A DNA stretch of 64,000 nucleotides from Comamonas_C sp026954015 (GTDB taxonomy: Bacteria; Pseudomonadota; Gammaproteobacteria; Burkholderiales; Burkholderiaceae_C), in contig JAPSFS010000007.1 in assembly GCA_035063785.1 (NCBI GenBank), forward strand, positions 129,067 through 193,066, in the 5' to 3' direction. A model generated the notes under the pieces. It did no database searches and was not told the DNA's origin. It worked only from the letters and a program-made list of their open reading frames with translations. Of this stretch, positions 1 to 7,990 are shown in pieces (position 1 is the first letter of the stretch; every line of letters begins with the position of its first letter). A program made the position numbers and the translations under genes.

Positions 1-300
1 ATGCAGGCGGTGCAGCTCATCAACCGCGAAAAGGCCGTGGTGGTCGACGTGTGCGAGGCGCAGGAATACGCCGCGGGCCACGTGAGCGGTTCCAAGAACG
101 TGCCCCTGTCGCAGTTCAAGGAGCGCCTGCCGCAGGTGGTCAAGAACAAGACCGTGCCGCTGGTATTGGTGTGCGCGCGCGGCATGCGTGCGCGCCGCGC
201 CGTCGGCATGGCGCGCCAGCTCGGCTATGAGAAGGCGCAGGCGCTGACGGGCGGCACCGCCGCATGGCGCGAAGCCAACATGCCTATCGAAAAGGCATAA
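1..300 (+). CDS. Rhodanese-like domain protein (C-terminal part, cut by window start)
   Basis: The visible 99 residues form one rhodanese domain: an N-terminal beta-strand ending in DVCE, the AGHVSGSKNVP segment, and a catalytic-loop cysteine (visible residue 58) in VCARGMRARRA. Such domains carry sulfur as a cysteine persulfide. The first base is an ATG, but family members in this context (YibN type) usually start with a membrane anchor upstream, so I treat the 5' end as missing. It is followed by grxC, secB and gpsA in the same order as Escherichia coli yibN-grxC-secB-gpsA, which supports the assignment. The sulfur acceptor is unknown. Confidence 0.85.
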   Translation: MQAVQLINREKAVVVDVCEAQEYAAGHVSGSKNVPLSQFKERLPQVVKNKTVPLVLVCARGMRARRAVGMARQLGYEKAQALTGGTAAWREANMPIEKA

Positions 301-342
301 GCTGCCTGGCGTGGCCCAGTGCCAGCGCAAAGGATGAATGCG

Positions 343-600
343 ATGCAACCCGTGAAGATGTACACCACGGCCGTGTGCCCCTACTGCATACGCGCCAAGC
401 AGTTCCTCAAGTCCAAGGGCGTGGAGCAGATCGAGGAAATCCGCGTCGATGCCGACCCGCAGGCGCGTCAGCAGATGATGGAAATCACCGGCCGGCGCAC
501 CGTGCCGCAGATCTTCATCGGCACGACGCACGTGGGCGGGCACGACGACCTCATGGCGCTCGAAGCCCGCGGGGGCCTTGTGCCGCTGCTGCAGTCCTGA
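343..600 (+). CDS. grxC: Glutaredoxin 3
   Basis: An 85-residue single-domain glutaredoxin. The active site is CPYC at residues 12-15, followed by the TVPQIFI cis-proline segment and a GGHDDLMALE glutathione-site helix. It reduces protein and glutathione mixed disulfides in the cytoplasm using glutathione. I chose the ATG at 343 because AAAGGA (329-334) sits 8 bases upstream and the protein then begins right before the first beta-strand; ATG 334 and GTG 319 in the same frame lack a properly spaced ribosome site. It lies between the rhodanese and secB genes, a conserved proteobacterial order. Confidence 0.95.
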   Translation: MQPVKMYTTAVCPYCIRAKQFLKSKGVEQIEEIRVDADPQARQQMMEITGRRTVPQIFIGTTHVGGHDDLMALEARGGLVPLLQS

Positions 601-699
601 TTCTCCTGCGGCGCACTGCATAATGCGCCGCTGAAGTGCCCGCTGCGGGAGCCGCCCCCGGCGGGCCTTGTCGTATCCACCACTCCCGAGACCGCTACC

Positions 700-1167
700 A
701 TGGCCGACGAACAAGCAACCCCGGTTTTCCAGATCCAGCGCATGTACCTCAAGGACATGTCGCTCGAACAGCCCAACTCCCCTGCCATCCTGCTGGAGCA
801 GGAGCAGCCTAGCGTGGACATCCAGCTCGGCGTCGCGGCGGCGAGCGTCGCCGAGGGCATCTACGAGGCGACCGTGACGGCCACGGTGCACGCCAAGAAC
901 AAGGACAAGACGGTCTTCCTCGTCGAGGTCAAGCAGGCCGGCATCTTCGAGATCCGCAACGTGCCGCAGGACCAGATGGACAGCGTGCTGCGCGTGGTCT
1001 GCCCGCAGGTGATCTACCCCTACGCGCGCGCCAACGTGGCCGACGTGATCACCCGCGCCGGTTTCCCGCCCGTGCACCTGGCCGAGATCAATTTCCAGGC
1101 GATGTACGAGCAGCAGCAGGCCGCCGCGGCCGCGCAGGGGGCGAACGGCACCGCCCACGCCCAGTAA
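700..1167 (+). CDS. secB: Protein-export chaperone SecB
   Basis: A 155-residue SecB, the cytosolic tetrameric chaperone that keeps preproteins unfolded and passes them to SecA. The sequence shows the family strands FQIQRMYLKDMSLEQPNSP at the N-terminus, the central KNKDKTVFLVEVKQAGIF strand pair, and the conserved CPQVIYPYARANVADVITRAGFPPVHLAEINF block, followed by an Ala/Gln-rich tail of about 25 residues. It is the third gene of a rhodanese-grxC-secB-gpsA cluster. Its start is 99 bases beyond grxC, so it may have its own promoter, although I see no clear one. Confidence 0.97.
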   Translation: MADEQATPVFQIQRMYLKDMSLEQPNSPAILLEQEQPSVDIQLGVAAASVAEGIYEATVTATVHAKNKDKTVFLVEVKQAGIFEIRNVPQDQMDSVLRVVCPQVIYPYARANVADVITRAGFPPVHLAEINFQAMYEQQQAAAAAQGANGTAHAQ

Positions 1168-1202
1168 GAGCAAGGGCGCGGCGCCCGCCAGCGCGACTTG
1201 CG

Positions 1203-2195
1203 ATGAAGATCGTCGTCATCGGCGCAGGCGCGTGGGGCACGGCAATCGCGGTCGCGGCTGCTGGCCACCGCGCCAGTCATCGCGTGGTGCTATGGACGCG
1301 CGATGCCGCGCAGGCCGAGGCGATGCGCGCGGCGCGCGAAAACGTGCGTTACCTGCGCGGTGTCGCGCTTCCCGTGGCGCTGGAAATCACGAGTGCAGAG
1401 CTCGCGCCCGTGCGCGCGCAGGCCGATCTCGTCATCGTTGCTACGCCCATGGCCGCCCTGCGCCCCATGCTGGCCGCCTTGCACGACGCGGTCGCGCCGG
1501 TGGCGTGGCTGTGCAAGGGCTTCGAAGCCGGGTCGGGCCTGCTCGCGCACGAGGTGTGCGCGCAGGTGGCGCCGCGCCTGCGCGCGGGCGCGCTCAGCGG
1601 CCCGAGCTTCGCGCTTGAAGTGGCGCAGCAGCGCCCCACGGCGCTCGTCGCCGCCAGCGCCGATACCGCCGTGCGCGACGCGCTGGTGCATGCGCTGCAC
1701 GGCCCGCGGCTGCGCATCTATGCCAACGACGACGTGGTGGGCGTGCAAGTGGGCGGCGCGGTGAAGAACGTGCTCGCCATCGCCACCGGCCTGTGCGACG
1801 GCCTGCAGCTCGGACTGAACGCCCGCGCGGCGCTCATCACGCGGGGGCTGGCGGAAATGTCGCGCCTGGGCGTGGCGCTGGGCGCGCGCGTGGAAACGTT
1901 CATGGGCCTGTCCGGGCTCGGTGACCTGGTGCTCACCGCGACGGGCGACCTTTCGCGCAACCGCCGCGTCGGGCTGCTGCTGGCAGAGGGCCGCACGCTG
2001 GCGCAGGCCGTGCAGTCGCTGGGCCACGTGGCCGAGGGCGTGTACAGCGCGCGCACGGTGGTGGCGCGGGCGCGCCAGCTTGGTGTGGAGATGCCGGTGT
2101 CCGAGGCGGTGGTGGCGCTGCTCGACGGCGCGCTGGCACCGGCACAGGCCGTGGCGGCGCTGATGGAGCGCGAGCCGCGCGAGGAGACTCCCTGA
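1203..2195 (+). CDS. gpsA: NAD(P)-dependent glycerol-3-phosphate dehydrogenase
   Basis: A 330-residue enzyme that reduces dihydroxyacetone phosphate to sn-glycerol-3-phosphate for phospholipid synthesis. The Rossmann motif GAGAWGTA is at residues 7-14. Further landmarks are KGFE, LSGPSFALEVAQQRPTA, the catalytic-lysine segment GGAVKNVLAIATG and the C-terminal LSGLGDLVLTATGDLSRNR block. Length matches the family. It begins 35 bases after secB and ends at a bidirectional terminator. The same neighbourhood (grxC-secB-gpsA) is found in enterobacteria. Confidence 0.97.
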   Translation: MKIVVIGAGAWGTAIAVAAAGHRASHRVVLWTRDAAQAEAMRAARENVRYLRGVALPVALEITSAELAPVRAQADLVIVATPMAALRPMLAALHDAVAPVAWLCKGFEAGSGLLAHEVCAQVAPRLRAGALSGPSFALEVAQQRPTALVAASADTAVRDALVHALHGPRLRIYANDDVVGVQVGGAVKNVLAIATGLCDGLQLGLNARAALITRGLAEMSRLGVALGARVETFMGLSGLGDLVLTATGDLSRNRRVGLLLAEGRTLAQAVQSLGHVAEGVYSARTVVARARQLGVEMPVSEAVVALLDGALAPAQAVAALMEREPREETP

Positions 2196-2219
2196 GTGGA
2201 TCGCGTCGAGCCCATGAAA

Positions 2220-2251
2220 AGAGGCCCGTGAACGGACGTTCACAGGCCTCT
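2220..2251. terminator. Bidirectional terminator between gpsA and tRNA-Arg
   Basis: AGAGGCC (2220-2226) pairs with GGCCTCT (2245-2251), and the stem continues inward through GTGAAC/GTTCAC. On the plus strand it is followed by TGGTTTTT; on the minus strand by TTTTC. It can therefore end both gpsA transcription and the convergent tRNA transcript. Confidence 0.75.
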
Positions 2252-2257
2252 GGTTTT

Positions 2258-2334
2258 TGGTGCGGCTGGCAGGAATCGAACCCACGACCCCTTGGTTCGT
2301 AGCCAAGTACTCTATCCAGCTGAGCTACAGCCGC
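2258..2334 (-). tRNA. tRNA-Arg (anticodon ACG)
   Basis: On the minus strand a full 77-nt cloverleaf is visible: acceptor GCGGCTG, D-arm AGCTCAGCTGGATAGAGT, anticodon stem CTTGG/CCAAG with loop CTACGAA (anticodon ACG), T-arm with GGTTCGAATCC, and an encoded CCA end. The A34 of the anticodon is expected to be deaminated to inosine by TadA so that CGU, CGC and CGA are read. Confidence 0.97.
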
Positions 2335-2380
2335 GAAGCGCGCAACTATAGCACAGCGCAGCGGCGTTTTTCGGAGAAAT

Positions 2381-2641
2381 CTACCTTCTGGCGTAGCCCA
2401 GGCAGGCGCCCGCGTTGGGCATGCCCTTGCACTCGCGGTACAGGCGCCTTTCGCGCTCGGCGGTGGTTTCTCCCGAGTTGTTCTGTGAAGGTTTGACCTT
2501 GCCGGAGCGCTTCTTGGCCGGGGTTGCGTGCGTGGCTGTGGCGGCCTGCTGGTTCTTGCTCGCCGCGCCGGTGGCGGGCGCCAGCAGCAGACCGCCCAAA
2601 GCCAGGGTGAGTGTGAGGAACGGAATCGGGCGGGTGTGCAT
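2381..2641 (-). CDS. Small secreted protein of unknown function
   Basis: An 86-residue protein. Residues 1-24 look like a signal peptide (Arg near the start, Leu/Ala-rich core, AxA cleavage region). A Lys/Ala/Thr-rich linker follows, then a short conserved-looking tail, RLYRECKGMPNAGACLGYARR, with two cysteines that could form a disulfide in the periplasm. I chose ATG 2641 because it gives a canonical signal peptide; an in-frame ATG at 2692 would add 17 residues. There is no strong ribosome site at either. It is a lone leftward gene between a tRNA and the divergent rpsO. I do not recognise a function. Confidence 0.6.
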   Translation of the reverse strand: MHTRPIPFLTLTLALGGLLLAPATGAASKNQQAATATHATPAKKRSGKVKPSQNNSGETTAERERRLYRECKGMPNAGACLGYARR

Positions 2642-2714
2642 GGTGTCGCGGGTGGAGTCTCGGCCCGCGATGGTGGCACCCTCCAAGAGCATGCGGGCAC
2701 CGGGTGTGCACGGA

Positions 2715-2743
2715 TGGTCGCGCGTGGCGGCTGCCCTTATAAT
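2715..2743 (+). promoter_or_regulatory. Probable sigma-70 promoter of rpsO
   Basis: A perfect -10 hexamer TATAAT lies at 2738-2743, about 130 bases before rpsO. The -35 position, with a 17-base spacer, is the weak TGGTCG (2715-2720). The perfect -10 in such GC-rich DNA is notable. Confidence 0.5.
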
Positions 2744-2875
2744 CTACCGGTTTTGCATGGTGCAGGACGCACGCCGGGGGCCCTTCCAGCCGCCGGCGCA
2801 AGTAACACCGGGGCCCGGGCCTGCACACCGCGCGTGTGCCGCCTCGCCGCAGGTGCCCCCATCCAAGGAAACATC

Positions 2876-3142
2876 ATGATTTCTTCTTCCGCCAAGGCCG
2901 AGGTGGTCAAGGCCAATGCCCGTACCGCCACCGATACCGGCAGCCCCGAGGTGCAGGTAGCGCTGCTCACCGCGCGCATCAACGAACTCACGCCGCACTT
3001 CAAGCAGCATTCCAAGGACCACCACGGTCGCCGCGGCCTGCTGCGCATGGTGAGTCGCCGTCGCAAGCTGCTGGACTACCTCAAGGCCAAGGACGCTGAG
3101 CGCTACACCGCGCTGATCGCCAAGCTCGGCCTGCGCAAGTAA
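2876..3142 (+). CDS. rpsO: 30S ribosomal protein S15
   Basis: An 88-residue S15, which binds the central domain of 16S rRNA early in 30S assembly. Conserved features seen are ARTATDTGSPEVQVALLTARIN, the HSKDHHGRRGLLRMVSRRRKLLDYL core and the C-terminal IAKLGLRK. The start at 2876 is supported by AAGGAA at 2865-2870, 5 bases upstream. It lies directly before pnp, the same rpsO-pnp order as in E. coli, but a strong terminator separates the two here. Confidence 0.98.
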   Translation: MISSSAKAEVVKANARTATDTGSPEVQVALLTARINELTPHFKQHSKDHHGRRGLLRMVSRRRKLLDYLKAKDAERYTALIAKLGLRK

Positions 3143-3159
3143 GGGCTGCGACGCGCAAC

Positions 3160-3202
3160 GACGCCTGAGCTGGGGGCACTGGCCCAGGCGTCTTTTGTTT
3201 TT
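3160..3202 (+). terminator. Rho-independent terminator after rpsO
   Basis: GACGCCTG (3160-3167) pairs with CAGGCGTC (3185-3192) and is followed at once by a T-rich run, TTTTGTTTTTT. It should end most rpsO transcripts before pnp. Confidence 0.85.
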
Positions 3203-3228
3203 TGCCAGGCTCGGACAGAGCGAAGCTG

Positions 3229-3290
3229 TGTCATTCCAATCCTGCATTGGCTCTCAAATCAGGAGCTTGCAGCGCAGGTCTGGAATGGCA
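3229..3290 (+). promoter_or_regulatory. Long stem-loop in the pnp leader
   Basis: TGTCATTCCA (3229-3238) pairs over 10 positions (one G-U) with TGGAATGGCA (3281-3290). After a 2x2 internal loop, CCTGC (3241-3245) pairs with GCAGG (3274-3278), and a small GCTC/GAGC helix can close the top. In E. coli, pnp mRNA is autoregulated after RNase III cuts a leader hairpin. This structure is in the right place for a similar role, which is inference. Confidence 0.55.
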
Positions 3291-3313
3291 TCGCGATCTG
3301 TCTGATATTGAAA

Positions 3314-3352
3314 ACCTTGCTGCACGAGCGGCAGCAGCTATTTTTATTAGAG
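3314..3352 (+). repeat. Dispersed intergenic repeat, copy 1 (pnp leader)
   Basis: CCTTGCTGCACGAGCG followed by AGCAGCTATTTTT and TAG closely matches the copy at 39750-39812 (CCTTGCTGGATGGGCG ... AACAGCTATTTTTG ... ATAG). It ends only 6 bases before the pnp start codon, so it forms the translation-initiation region of that gene. Confidence 0.55.
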
Positions 3353-3358
3353 TAAACG

Positions 3359-5596
3359 ATGACCATATTCAACAAGACGACCAAGACCTTCCAGTGGGGC
3401 CAGCACACGGTCACGATGGAAACCGGCGAGATCGCCCGCCAGGCCAGCGGCGCGGTGCTCGTGCGCATCGACGACACGGTGGTGCTCGCCACCGTCGTGG
3501 CGTCCAAGAATGCCAAGCCGGGGCAGGATTTCTTCCCGCTCACGGTCGATTACATCGAAAAGACCTACGCCGCCGGCAAGATTCCGGGCAACTTCTTCAA
3601 GCGCGAGGCCAAGCCGAGCGAGCATGAAACCCTCACCAGCCGCCTGATCGACCGCCCGATCCGCCCGCTGTTTCCCGAGGGCTTCTACAACGAGGTGCAC
3701 GTCGTCATCCACACCGTCTCGCTCAACCCCGAGGTGGACGCCGACATCGCCGCGCTGATCGCCACGAGCGCGGCGCTGGCCGTCTCCGGCATTCCGTTCA
3801 ACGGCCCCATCGGCGCGGCGCGCGTGGGCTACATCAACGGCGAATACGTGCTCAACCCGGGCCAGACGCAGCGCAAGAGCAGCCAGCTCGACCTGGTCGT
3901 CGCCGGCACCGAATCGGCCGTGCTGATGGTTGAATCCGAAGCCGACCAGCTGCCCGAGGACGTCATGCTCGGCGCCGTGGTCTACGGCCACGAGCAGGGC
4001 AAGATCGCGATCAACGCGATCCACGAACTCGTGCGCGACGCGGGCAAACCCGTGTGGGACTGGCAGCCTGCCCCCAAGGACGAGGCGCTGATCGCCAAGG
4101 TGAACGCGCTGGGCGAAGAGAAGCTGCGCGCCGCCTACCACCACCGCAACAAGCAGGTGCGCACGCAGGCCTGCCGCGAGGCCTACGCCGCCGTCAAGGC
4201 GGGCCTGACCGAGCAGGGCGTGGCGTTCGACCCGGTGGGCGTGGACAACCTGCTGTTCGAACTTGAAGCGCGCATCGTGCGTTCGCAAATCCTCGCGGGC
4301 GAGCCGCGCATCGACGGCCGCGACACGCGCACCGTGCGCCCCATCGAAATCCGCACCGGCGTGCTGCCGCGCACCCACGGCTCGGCGCTGTTCACGCGCG
4401 GCGAGACGCAGGCGCTGGTACTCACCACGCTGGGCACCGAGCGCGACGCGCAGCGCATCGACGCGCTCGCGGGCGAGTACGAAGATCGCTTCCTGTTCCA
4501 CTACAACATGCCTCCGTTCGCCACCGGCGAAGTGGGCCGCATGGGCTCGACCAAGCGCCGCGAGATCGGCCACGGGCGCCTGGCCAAGCGCGCGCTCATC
4601 GCCTGCCTGCCGGGCAAGGATGAATTCCCCTACACCGTGCGCGTGGTCTCCGAGATCACCGAGTCGAACGGCTCCAGCTCCATGGCCTCGGTCTGCGGCG
4701 GGTGTCTCTCGCTCATGGACGCGGGCGTGCCGATGAAGGCGCACGTGGCGGGCATCGCCATGGGCCTCATCAAGGAAGACAACAAGTTCGCGGTGCTCAC
4801 TGACATCCTGGGCGACGAGGACCACCTCGGCGACATGGACTTCAAGGTCGCGGGCACGACGGCTGGCGTGACCGCGCTGCAGATGGACATCAAGATCCAG
4901 GGCATCACCAGGGAAATCATGCAGGTGGCGCTGGCGCAGGCCAAGGAAGCGCGCATGCACATCCTCGGCAAGATGCAGGAAGCGCTGGGCGGCGCCAAGG
5001 AGGAGATCTCCAGCTTCGCGCCCAAGCTCTACACCATGAAGATCAACCCCGAGAAGATCCGCGACGTGATCGGCAAGGGCGGCGCCACCATCCGCCAGCT
5101 CACTGAGGAAACCGGCACGCAGATCAACATCGAGGAAGACGGCACCATCACCATCGCCAGCAACGACGCCGCCAAGGCCGATGACGCCAAGCGCCGCATC
5201 GAGGCGATCACGGCCGAGGCCGAGGTGGGGCAGGTCTACGAGGGCCCGGTCACCAAGATCCTGGACTTCGGCGCGCTCGTGAACATCCTGCCGGGCAAGG
5301 ACGGCCTGCTGCACATCAGCCAGATCGCGCACGAGCGCGTGGAAAAGGTCAGCGACTACCTGCAGGAAGGCCAGATCGTCAAGGTCAAGGTGCTCGAAAC
5401 CGACGACCGTGGCCGCATCAAGCTTTCGATGAAGGCGCTGCTGGAGCGCCCCGCGCGCGAGGACCGCCCCGAAGGCGACAATGGCGAACGCCATAGCCGC
5501 AACGGCGATCGCAACCACCGCCGCGAACGCGACTTCGACCGCGCGCCGCGCGACGAAGCCCCGCGCGATGACGGTGCCTCGCAGGGAGACGCCTGA
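3359..5596 (+). CDS. pnp: Polyribonucleotide nucleotidyltransferase (PNPase)
   Basis: A 745-residue PNPase, the phosphorolytic 3'-5' exoribonuclease of the RNA degradosome. Order of domains: first RNase PH domain (from MTIFNKTTKTFQWGQ), alpha-helical linker, second RNase PH domain (GSALFTRGETQALVLTTLG, then ESNGSSSMASVCGGCLSLMDAGVP), KH domain (IRDVIGKGGATIRQLTEETG, about residues 565-585) and S1 domain (EVGQVYEGPVTKILDFGALVNILPGKDGLLHIS, about 620-655). A charged Arg/Asp-rich tail of about 50 residues follows, a likely flexible RNA- or protein-binding extension. The ribosome site is weak and lies in a repeat-derived sequence; translation may be limited by the leader hairpin. Confidence 0.98.
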   Translation: MTIFNKTTKTFQWGQHTVTMETGEIARQASGAVLVRIDDTVVLATVVASKNAKPGQDFFPLTVDYIEKTYAAGKIPGNFFKREAKPSEHETLTSRLIDRPIRPLFPEGFYNEVHVVIHTVSLNPEVDADIAALIATSAALAVSGIPFNGPIGAARVGYINGEYVLNPGQTQRKSSQLDLVVAGTESAVLMVESEADQLPEDVMLGAVVYGHEQGKIAINAIHELVRDAGKPVWDWQPAPKDEALIAKVNALGEEKLRAAYHHRNKQVRTQACREAYAAVKAGLTEQGVAFDPVGVDNLLFELEARIVRSQILAGEPRIDGRDTRTVRPIEIRTGVLPRTHGSALFTRGETQALVLTTLGTERDAQRIDALAGEYEDRFLFHYNMPPFATGEVGRMGSTKRREIGHGRLAKRALIACLPGKDEFPYTVRVVSEITESNGSSSMASVCGGCLSLMDAGVPMKAHVAGIAMGLIKEDNKFAVLTDILGDEDHLGDMDFKVAGTTAGVTALQMDIKIQGITREIMQVALAQAKEARMHILGKMQEALGGAKEEISSFAPKLYTMKINPEKIRDVIGKGGATIRQLTEETGTQINIEEDGTITIASNDAAKADDAKRRIEAITAEAEVGQVYEGPVTKILDFGALVNILPGKDGLLHISQIAHERVEKVSDYLQEGQIVKVKVLETDDRGRIKLSMKALLERPAREDRPEGDNGERHSRNGDRNHRRERDFDRAPRDEAPRDDGASQGDA

Positions 5597-5602
5597 TTAC
5601 TA

Positions 5603-5661
5603 TGAAAATGAGTGCTGACGGCGCTTGCCTGGCAAGCGCTGGCGCCGTATTTCATGGAATG
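5603..5661 (+). repeat. Dispersed repeat-like hairpin between pnp and the quinone oxidoreductase gene, copy 2
   Basis: GCGCTTGCC and GGCAAGCGC form a perfect hairpin around one base, flanked by ACGGC...GCCGT. The run AAGCGCTGGCGCCGTATTT resembles the copy at 33755-33813 (AAGCGCTGGCAGCTCTCTTTT). It may also act as a processing or termination hairpin after pnp. Membership in the repeat family is less sure than for other copies. Confidence 0.4.
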
Positions 5662-5666
5662 AATTG

Positions 5667-6674
5667 ATGACCGCATCGATGCGTGCCGTCGAAATCGCGG
5701 CGTTCGGCCCCGCAGAGAACCTGCGCCTGGGGGAACGGCCCATGCCCGTGCCCGGCGAGGGTGAATTGCTGATCCGCGTGAGCGCGAGCGGCGTGAACCG
5801 CCCCGACGTGGTCCAGCGTCTGGGCCACTATCCGCCGCCGCCCGGCGCCTCCGATCTGCCGGGCCTGGAAGTGGCGGGCCAGATCGTGCGCGGTGACGCG
5901 GCCGCGATGGAGCAGGCGGGCCTGCGCGTGGGCGACCGCGTCTGCGCTCTGGTCGCGGGTGGCGGCTACGCGGACCACTGCGTTGCGCCCGTCGCCCAGT
6001 GCCTGCCGGTGCCCGACGGCCTGTCCGACGTCGAGGCGGCCTCGCTGCCCGAAAACTATTACACCGTCTGGAGCAACGTCTTCGACCGTGGCCGGCTCGC
6101 CGCGGGCGAGACGCTGCTGGTGCAGGGCGGCAGCAGCGGCATCGGCGTCGCGGCGATCCAGTTGGCGCGCGCCAGGGGGGCCACGGTGCTCGCAACCGCG
6201 GGCAGCGACGAGAAGTGCGCCGCCTGCGTGCGGCTGGGCGCGGCGCGCGCCATCAACTACAAGACGCAGGATTTCGTCGCCGAAGTGCGCAGCCTCACGC
6301 AGGGGCGCGGCGCGGACGTGATCCTGGACATGGTCGCGGGCGACTACGTCGCGCGCGAGGTGCAGTGCCTGGCCGAGGACGGGCGCCTGGTCATCATCGC
6401 GGTGCAGGGCGGCGTCCAGGCGGAATTCAACGTCGGTCTGGTGCTGCGCCGGCGCCTGACCATCACGGGCTCGACGCTGCGCGTGCGCCCCGTGGCGTTC
6501 AAGGGTGCCATCGCCCGCGCGCTGCGCGAGCACGTCTGGCCGCTGTTGGAAAGCGGTGCCATCAAGCCCGTGGTCCACGCCACCTTTGCCGCCGCCGACG
6601 CGGCGCAGGCACACGCGCTGATGGAGTCGAACCGGCACATCGGCAAGATCGTTCTGACGTGGGGAACCCCATGA
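5667..6674 (+). CDS. NAD(P)H:quinone oxidoreductase, zinc-independent MDR family
   Basis: A 335-residue medium-chain dehydrogenase/reductase of the quinone oxidoreductase (PIG3/QOR-like) type. An N-terminal GroES-like domain (SGVNRPDVVQRLGHYPPPPGAS, PGLEVAG) is followed by a Rossmann domain with VQGGSSGIGVAAIQLARARGA and the ILDMVAGDYVAREV segment. The cysteine and histidine ligands of zinc-dependent alcohol dehydrogenases are absent, consistent with one-electron quinone reduction with NADPH. ATG 5667 was chosen because family proteins start about five residues before the first strand (MRAVEI). Its stop overlaps the tpiA start by 4 bases, so the two genes are translationally coupled. The exact substrate is unknown. 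Confidence 0.88.
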   Translation: MTASMRAVEIAAFGPAENLRLGERPMPVPGEGELLIRVSASGVNRPDVVQRLGHYPPPPGASDLPGLEVAGQIVRGDAAAMEQAGLRVGDRVCALVAGGGYADHCVAPVAQCLPVPDGLSDVEAASLPENYYTVWSNVFDRGRLAAGETLLVQGGSSGIGVAAIQLARARGATVLATAGSDEKCAACVRLGAARAINYKTQDFVAEVRSLTQGRGADVILDMVAGDYVAREVQCLAEDGRLVIIAVQGGVQAEFNVGLVLRRRLTITGSTLRVRPVAFKGAIARALREHVWPLLESGAIKPVVHATFAAADAAQAHALMESNRHIGKIVLTWGTP

Positions 6675-7429
6675 CGACACGCCAAAAATTCATCGCGGGC
6701 AACTGGAAGATGAACGCCAGTCTGCCGGCCAATGCGGCGCTGCTCGGCGCGCTGCTCGAGGGGCTGCGCCAGCAGCCCCCGGCGTGCGAGGTAGCGGTGG
6801 CCGTGCCCATGCCGTACCTCTCGCAAGTGCAGCAACTGCTGGCGGGCAGCAGCGTGCGCCTGGGCGCGCAGGACGTCTCTGCACACGACGCGGGCGCCTA
6901 CACTGGCGAAACCTCGGCCGCGATGCTGCGGGACTTCGCCGTGCGCTACGCGCTCGTCGGCCATTCCGAACGCCGCCAGTACCACGGCGAAACCGATGCG
7001 CAGGTCGCGGCCAAGGCCGAGCGGCTGCTTGCCGCGGGCATCACGCCCATCGTGTGCGTGGGCGAAACGCTGGCCGAGCGCGAGGCTGGTGCCACCGATG
7101 CGGTCGTCGCGCGCCAGTTGGATGCGGTGGTGCAGTCGCTGGGCGCCGCGGCCGTGCAGGTCGTCGTCGCCTACGAGCCCGTCTGGGCCATAGGCACCGG
7201 GCGCACCGCCACGCCGCAGCAGGCGCAGCAGGTGCATGCGGTGCTGCGGGGCCGGCTCGCGGCCGCGCGGCCCGAGGCGGCGCGCGTGGCCATCCTCTAC
7301 GGCGGCAGCATGAACGCCGCCAACGCCCCCGAACTGCTCGCGCAGCCCGACATTGACGGCGGATTGATCGGCGGCGCATCGCTCAAGGCGCCCGATTTCC
7401 TCAAGATCATCGAGGCCGCGCGGGCGTGA
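6671..7429 (+). CDS. tpiA: Triosephosphate isomerase
   Basis: A 252-residue TIM-barrel enzyme that interconverts dihydroxyacetone phosphate and glyceraldehyde-3-phosphate. All catalytic landmarks are visible: GNWKMN (Lys13), VGHSERR (electrophilic His near residue 97), and AYEPVWAIGTG (Glu base near residue 169, followed by the flexible lid), then YGGSMNAAN for the phosphate site. The start overlaps the oxidoreductase stop as ATGA. secG follows 37 bases downstream; tpiA-secG is a common bacterial pair. Confidence 0.98.
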   Translation: MTTRQKFIAGNWKMNASLPANAALLGALLEGLRQQPPACEVAVAVPMPYLSQVQQLLAGSSVRLGAQDVSAHDAGAYTGETSAAMLRDFAVRYALVGHSERRQYHGETDAQVAAKAERLLAAGITPIVCVGETLAEREAGATDAVVARQLDAVVQSLGAAAVQVVVAYEPVWAIGTGRTATPQQAQQVHAVLRGRLAAARPEAARVAILYGGSMNAANAPELLAQPDIDGGLIGGASLKAPDFLKIIEAARA

Positions 7430-7466
7430 TCCACGCCCACGGCCCGCAAACCCAGGACACACTTTT

Positions 7467-7856
7467 ATGCATCTCCTGCTCAATATCGTCTTTGCCGTGC
7501 AAATGCTCGCCGCCATCGCGATGGTGGCGCTGATCCTCGTGCAGCACGGCAAGGGCGCGGACATGGGCGCCGCGTTCGGCAGCGGCAGCGCCGGCAGCGT
7601 GTTCGGCTCCAGCGGCAGCGCCAATTTCCTCTCGCACACCACCGCGGTGCTGGCGACGGTCTTTTTGCTTGCCACGCTCACACTTGCGTATTTCGGCAAC
7701 CAGCGGCCGGTGAACAACAGCGTCGGCAGCGTGCTTGAAACGCCGGCTGGCGCGGTAGCGCCCAAGCCCGCCGAGACGGCGCCGGCGGCGCCTGCCGCAC
7801 CCGCGCCCGGCGCCGGCACCAGCGGCACCGGCACGGACCAGATTCCCACCAAGTGA
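7467..7856 (+). CDS. secG: Preprotein translocase subunit SecG
   Basis: A 129-residue inner-membrane subunit of the SecYEG channel. Two transmembrane segments are visible (residues 3-22, LLLNIVFAVQMLAAIAMVAL, and about 55-74) separated by the conserved VQHGKGADMGAAFGSGSAGSVFGSSGSANFL loop. The C-terminal 45 residues are a low-complexity Ala/Pro/Gly tail longer than in E. coli. It is followed by a tRNA-Leu(GAG) gene, as in E. coli secG-leuU. Confidence 0.95.
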   Translation: MHLLLNIVFAVQMLAAIAMVALILVQHGKGADMGAAFGSGSAGSVFGSSGSANFLSHTTAVLATVFLLATLTLAYFGNQRPVNNSVGSVLETPAGAVAPKPAETAPAAPAAPAPGAGTSGTGTDQIPTK

Positions 7857-7990
7857 GCTTGCCCTGACGCGGCGCAAAACGGCGCCGCGCGAGGCCAGAG
7901 TCGGGGTGTTTACGGGTTAGAATTCCCCGTTGTCCGGACGCTTTTCATCGAACCCCGTTCGACCCTCTGGCAGTCCGGACGCCTACAACA

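Noticed and set aside
2528..2875. Upstream extension of the rpsO frame
   Set aside because: S15 is 88-89 residues and the ATG at 2876 has a good ribosome site; the extension crosses the promoter.
3347..5518. A 723-residue open frame antisense to pnp
   Set aside because: It mirrors pnp codons, is rich in His, Asp, Arg and Val, shows no domain, and is explained by GC-rich third positions.
7868..7889. Perfect hairpin CGCGGCGC/GCGCCGCG after secG
   Set aside because: No T-run follows, so I do not call a terminator; it may only reflect GC-rich sequence.
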